Of a stretch of 64,000 nt of DNA, positions 60,765 to 64,000 are shown one piece after another. Under the pieces are notes generated by a model that saw only the letters and a program-made list of their open reading frames with translations, did not search any database and was not told where the DNA came from. Source of the stretch: JAWKRB01 sp041389885 (GTDB lineage Bacteria > Myxococcota_A > Polyangia > Polyangiales > Ga0077539). Position 1 is the stretch's first letter; every line of letters begins with the position of its first letter. The stretch spans positions 31,051 to 95,050 of the forward strand of contig JAWKRB010000031.1 in the NCBI GenBank assembly GCA_041389885.1. The letters run 5' to 3'. A program made the translations under genes and the position numbers.

Positions 60765-62717
60765 ATGGCCCTCTTCGCACGCACCGTCACCCTCGCCTCC
60801 CTCCTCGTCGCATGCGGCGGACCGCTCCCCGAGGCGACCCGCGAGGCGAGATTCGAACCCGACACTCCGCCCGCGCTCTCGGCGCCTCCTCCCGCGCCCG
60901 ACGCCTCCCTCCCGCCGAGCGATCGGCCCGTCGTGATCGAGGCCGACGCGACGGCGCGCTGCGAGTCGGCGCCTGAGCTCAGCGCGCCCGAGAACGAGAG
61001 CCGCGAGCGCGGGGCCTTTGTGCTCCGGGGCCTCTCGTCGCAGTCCTTCGAGACGGCGCAGGGGTGCTACTGGCGCGGCGGTCACGCGATCCACGCGCGC
61101 TTCGTCGCGCCTCGCGCGGGGCGCTGGCGAATCGGCGCTCAGGGCGTCGCGATTCGGTACCTCAGCGTCAACGAAGGCTGCGACGGCGCGCGGCTGCGCT
61201 GCGAGTCGAACCTCGTTCAGGCGGAGAATCCGCTCGACGCGCCGAGCCTCACGACGGCGATCACCCTCCGCGCGGGGCAGGCGCTGTCGCTCGTGGTCAC
61301 CTGCGCGCGAGACGACCTGTCCTGCGCCGCCGACCTCTTCGCGCAGCCGATCGAAGACCGCGGCTGCTTCGAGACCGACACCCCCTGCGAGCCCAGCCTC
61401 GCCTGCGTGTGGACCTACGAGAACAACGCCGCGCGCGGACGATGCACCCCCGGCACGGCGCCGAGCCTGCGCGACGTGCGCGTGTACTCCGTCGGCGCGA
61501 TGAGCGCGTCGGCGTTGGACCCCGACGGAGATCATCGGCAGGTCTTCGCAGAGCTCCTCGACGCGCGCGGAGAGATCACCCCGCTGCGAGGCGACCGCAC
61601 GCTGGAGGGCGAGGTCGAGGGCCAGAGCGCGACCGCCGCGGTGCGCTGGCTGCTCGGACGCGGCTACCCGATGCCCGACGACGCCGTGCGCGCGCGGGTC
61701 TGGCTCCGTGACGGCGCGGGTCTGGAGAGCGAGCGCGTCGAGGTGCCCATCGAGGCGCCGACGGAGCTGGCCGAGGGAGAGAGCTGTGTGTTGGCGACGA
61801 GCGATCCCTTCACCCAGATCACGGTCTGCGCGGCGGGAACCCGCTGCCTCACCGACGGGAGCGTCGCGCGGTGCATTCGCCAGCGCGCGCCCACGCTGTC
61901 GCGCGCGGCGGCCTGGTACGACGCCACGGAGCGCGCGCTCTCGCTCGACCTCGAGGCGACCGACGCGGATCAAGACCTTCGAGCCGCGCAGATCGAGTTT
62001 CTCGACGCCCATGGGGTCTCGCTGCCAGGGCAGAGCTTCGAGCCCTACTCCTCCTGGCGCAACCTCGCCTCGCGCCTCGACGGGAACTACCGCGTCGAGG
62101 AGCGAAACGTGCCCGCGGAGATGGTCCGCGTTCGGGTGCGCGTGGGCGACGCCTTCGGTCTGTGGAGCGCGTGGGTCGAGGTCGCGCCCACCCCGTCGAC
62201 GACGGTGCGCCCCGGCGATCGGTGCGAGATCGCGAGCACCGCGCGCGTGCGCTGCGAGGTTGGGGTGGCAGGGTGTGTCCCCCGCGTCGGCGAGGAGCTC
62301 GGGCGCTGCGAGGCGTACGAGCGCTCGTGCCCCCGGTACTGGAACGCGTCGCGCTGGATCCTCTCTGCCGCAGGCACCTACAGCGTGTCGGGGTCGCCCC
62401 TCTCGTGGTCGACGCCGACCGTGTCGTGCATGCATCCTCGCGGCCGCTACGGCACCGAGTACGAGCTCGTCGCGCCCAGGGCGGGGACGTACCGCTTCGT
62501 GCTCGAAGGCCCCGAGGGCTTCGGCAGCTACTCGCTCGCCCTGCGCGACGCCTGCGGCGGCCCCGAGCTGTCGGCCGAGCACGGGTGTCGGGTGGTCGAC
62601 GGGTCCTCGCGGCGGGTAGAGATCACCCGGGAGCTCGCGGCGGGCGAGCGGGTGATGATGGTCGTGACCGCGCGCGGCACCGGGCTTCGCTACCGGCTCT
62701 CGGTGACGGTGCCCTGA
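60765..62717 (+). CDS. Hypothetical lipoprotein
   Basis: Starting at ATG 60765 the protein begins MALFARTVTLASLLVACGGP, a lipoprotein signal with L-V-A-C. The 650-residue mature region has several repeated cysteine-containing blocks, e.g. CYWRGGHAIHARFVAPRAGRWRIG and PRYWNASRWILSAAGTYSVSG with YELVAPRAGTYRFVLEGPEGFGSYSL, which look like bacterial pre-peptidase C-terminal-type beta-sandwiches (two copies, near residues 90-180 and 540-620). The linker contains IG-like or cadherin-like strands. An ATG at 60735 would lengthen the signal. No function is assigned. It belongs to the typical lipoprotein repertoire and lies outside the island. Confidence 0.65.
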   Translation: MALFARTVTLASLLVACGGPLPEATREARFEPDTPPALSAPPPAPDASLPPSDRPVVIEADATARCESAPELSAPENESRERGAFVLRGLSSQSFETAQGCYWRGGHAIHARFVAPRAGRWRIGAQGVAIRYLSVNEGCDGARLRCESNLVQAENPLDAPSLTTAITLRAGQALSLVVTCARDDLSCAADLFAQPIEDRGCFETDTPCEPSLACVWTYENNAARGRCTPGTAPSLRDVRVYSVGAMSASALDPDGDHRQVFAELLDARGEITPLRGDRTLEGEVEGQSATAAVRWLLGRGYPMPDDAVRARVWLRDGAGLESERVEVPIEAPTELAEGESCVLATSDPFTQITVCAAGTRCLTDGSVARCIRQRAPTLSRAAAWYDATERALSLDLEATDADQDLRAAQIEFLDAHGVSLPGQSFEPYSSWRNLASRLDGNYRVEERNVPAEMVRVRVRVGDAFGLWSAWVEVAPTPSTTVRPGDRCEIASTARVRCEVGVAGCVPRVGEELGRCEAYERSCPRYWNASRWILSAAGTYSVSGSPLSWSTPTVSCMHPRGRYGTEYELVAPRAGTYRFVLEGPEGFGSYSLALRDACGGPELSAEHGCRVVDGSSRRVEITRELAAGERVMMVVTARGTGLRYRLSVTVP

Positions 62718-62858
62718 TCGGGGAACCAAGAGCCGCCCCGAGGTGATCCCGCCCCGGCGTGAGGGTGCTCGCCTGCGCGGGGCGAGTGCCCGCCTGCTCC
62801 GCGAAATTCGTACCCCCAACTTCTACAACGCACGCCGAGAGCGCAGAATCAGCCCCCA

Positions 62859-64000
62859 ATGCGCAGACCGGTGTGGCTCCTGGCTTGGGTGGCGATTCTC
62901 GCGGCGTGCTCGGGCGACTCGGTGGTGGGAGGCATCGACTCGGGGGGCGACGCGTCCCTCGACGTGGCGACCGACACCGGCTCCTTCGACGCGGGGGCGA
63001 GCGACGTCGTCGACGCGGGCGCGAGCGATGTCGTCGACGCCGGTCCACCGCGCTGTCTGAGCAACGACGACTGCCGCGGCAACGAGCTCGGACTCACCGT
63101 CTGTGACGTTCCCTCCGGGCGCTGCGTCGCCTGCTCGCCCTCCGCCGACACCTGCCCCGCCGGACAATTCTGCGACGGCGCCACCTTCCGCTGCGCGCCG
63201 GGGTGCCGCAACGACGACGGCTGCGCGCCCGGCGTGGTCGACGGCGGCGTGGTCAGCGACGGCGGCGTCAGCGCCACCCGCTGCGACGTCGCCACGCGCC
63301 GCTGCGTCGCGTGCGTCACCGACAGCCACTGCCCCGCCGGGCTCGTGTGCGCGGGCAACCAGTGCGTCGCCGGGTGCAACCCGACCCAGCCCTGTCCCAG
63401 CGGGCGCACGTGCTGCGACGGCGCGTGCATTGATCCTCAAGACAACACCGCGCACTGCGGCGGCTGCGGGATGATGTGCGCCGCGCCCAACGGCGCCCCG
63501 GCCTGCGTCGCGGGCGCGTGCGCGGTGGGCTCCTGCGTGGGTTCCTTCGGCGACTGTGACGGCACCGCGAGCAACGGCTGCGAGACCGACACCTCCACCA
63601 GCGTCGCGCACTGCGGCGGATGCGGCATGGCCTGCGCCGCCCGCGCGAACGCCACCGCGTCGTGCGCCGCGGGCTCCTGCGCCTACACCTGCGAGATGGG
63701 ATTCGCCGACTGCGACGGCGATCCCTCGAACGGCTGCGAGGTCGACACGCGCACCACCGTCACCGCCTGCGGCATGTGCGGCAACGTCTGCCCCGCGACG
63801 AACGGCGCGCCGAGCTGCGTCGCGGGCGTGTGCGCGCTGACGTGCAACATGGGCTTCGCCGACTGCGACGGCACGCCGTCCAACGGCTGCGAGGTCGACA
63901 CCAACACCGCGCTCACGCACTGCGGCGCGTGCAACAACGCGTGCCCCGCGCGCGCCAACGCGACCTCGACCTGCGCGATGGGCGCCTGCGGCTTCACCTG
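62859..64000 (+). CDS. Cysteine-rich repeat lipoprotein (partial at window end)
   Basis: The gene runs off the window. It starts MRRPVWLLAWVAILAACSGD, a lipoprotein signal with L-A-A-C, then an Asp/Ala-rich linker in which GASDVVDA is repeated twice. The remaining 300+ residues are cysteine-rich: an array of ~46-residue units with D-C-D-G-x-x-S-N-G-C-E and H-C-G-x-C-G-x-x-C, plus Stig1-like units (CNPTQPCPSGRTCCDGACID). Such repeats are common in large Myxococcota surface lipoproteins and bind no known ligand. The opposite strand has a long open frame in the same place, but this strand has signal peptide and repeat structure. Confidence 0.85.
   Translation, partial: MRRPVWLLAWVAILAACSGDSVVGGIDSGGDASLDVATDTGSFDAGASDVVDAGASDVVDAGPPRCLSNDDCRGNELGLTVCDVPSGRCVACSPSADTCPAGQFCDGATFRCAPGCRNDDGCAPGVVDGGVVSDGGVSATRCDVATRRCVACVTDSHCPAGLVCAGNQCVAGCNPTQPCPSGRTCCDGACIDPQDNTAHCGGCGMMCAAPNGAPACVAGACAVGSCVGSFGDCDGTASNGCETDTSTSVAHCGGCGMACAARANATASCAAGSCAYTCEMGFADCDGDPSNGCEVDTRTTVTACGMCGNVCPATNGAPSCVAGVCALTCNMGFADCDGTPSNGCEVDTNTALTHCGACNNACPARANATSTCAMGACGFT

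Noticed and set aside
60636..62819. 727-codon minus-strand frame opposite the lipoprotein at 60765
   Set aside because: The plus strand has a lipoprotein signal and repeated domains; the minus frame has none.
62990..63045. Short tandem DNA repeat coding GASDVVDA twice
   Set aside because: Only two units, explained as a linker duplication inside a repeat-rich lipoprotein gene.
62823..63920. 365-codon minus-strand frame at the right edge
   Set aside because: It is the reverse of a cysteine-rich repeat gene with a signal peptide on the plus strand.

Overview
The window is very GC-rich chromosomal DNA that looks like a myxobacterium or close relative (Myxococcota). Pointers are two full-length Lon proteases, several eukaryote-like Ser/Thr kinases, FHA and cyclic-nucleotide-binding domains fused to enzymes, several GspE/PilT-type secretion or motility ATPases, many lipoproteins, and a lipoprotein built of cysteine-rich 'NGCE' repeats at the right edge. 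No rRNA, tRNA, CRISPR array, integrase or transposase gene was recognised.

Layout. 0.1-5.2 kb: a VWA-domain protein and a membrane protein with an apparent frameshift, facing a minus-strand operon (membrane protein, truB, TonB-like protein). 5.4-9 kb: first Lon and an alpha/beta hydrolase. 9-20.7 kb: FHA-transglutaminase protein, lipoprotein, a small acidic-tailed protein under a palindromic operator, a double AAA+ ATPase, a VOC protein, a CNB-GspE fusion ATPase, a DUF1295 membrane protein, a zinc-ribbon kinase and proline catabolic P5C dehydrogenase. 20.8-29.3 kb: a DUF2325 protein, a small HTH-like protein, a Fur-type regulator/katG operon, a leucine-rich-repeat protein, a DUF1624-type acyltransferase and an AI-2E family transporter. 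29.3-33.6 kb: a nested palindromic element, two coupled unknown genes and an exported protein. 33.6-39.5 kb: a minus-strand operon encoding a HEAT-repeat/PilT fusion, a PilT-like ATPase and a TPR-kinase. 39.6-44.7 kb: a prolyl-oligopeptidase lipoprotein and the second Lon. 44.7-45.9 kb: a noncoding tract with a 74-bp inverted repeat.

45.9-60.5 kb is the most unusual part. It is a single-strand run of tightly packed, often overlapping genes whose codon use is less GC-biased than the flanks. It encodes three related right-handed beta-helix proteins sharing an N-terminal module and a P-[EK]-W-[FW] signature, an FG-GAP beta-propeller lipoprotein, two small CxxC proteins that resemble each other, a 38-residue reading frame between them, a DUF4838-like protein split over two cistrons, and an RCC1-type beta-propeller lipoprotein. 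I read it as an acquired cell-surface or exported protein system, perhaps for carbohydrate binding or turnover; that function is inference. The first beta-helix gene carries two compensating frameshifts. The island lies between palindromic repeats at 45.0-45.3 kb and 60.55-60.70 kb, beyond which typical myxobacterial lipoprotein genes resume.
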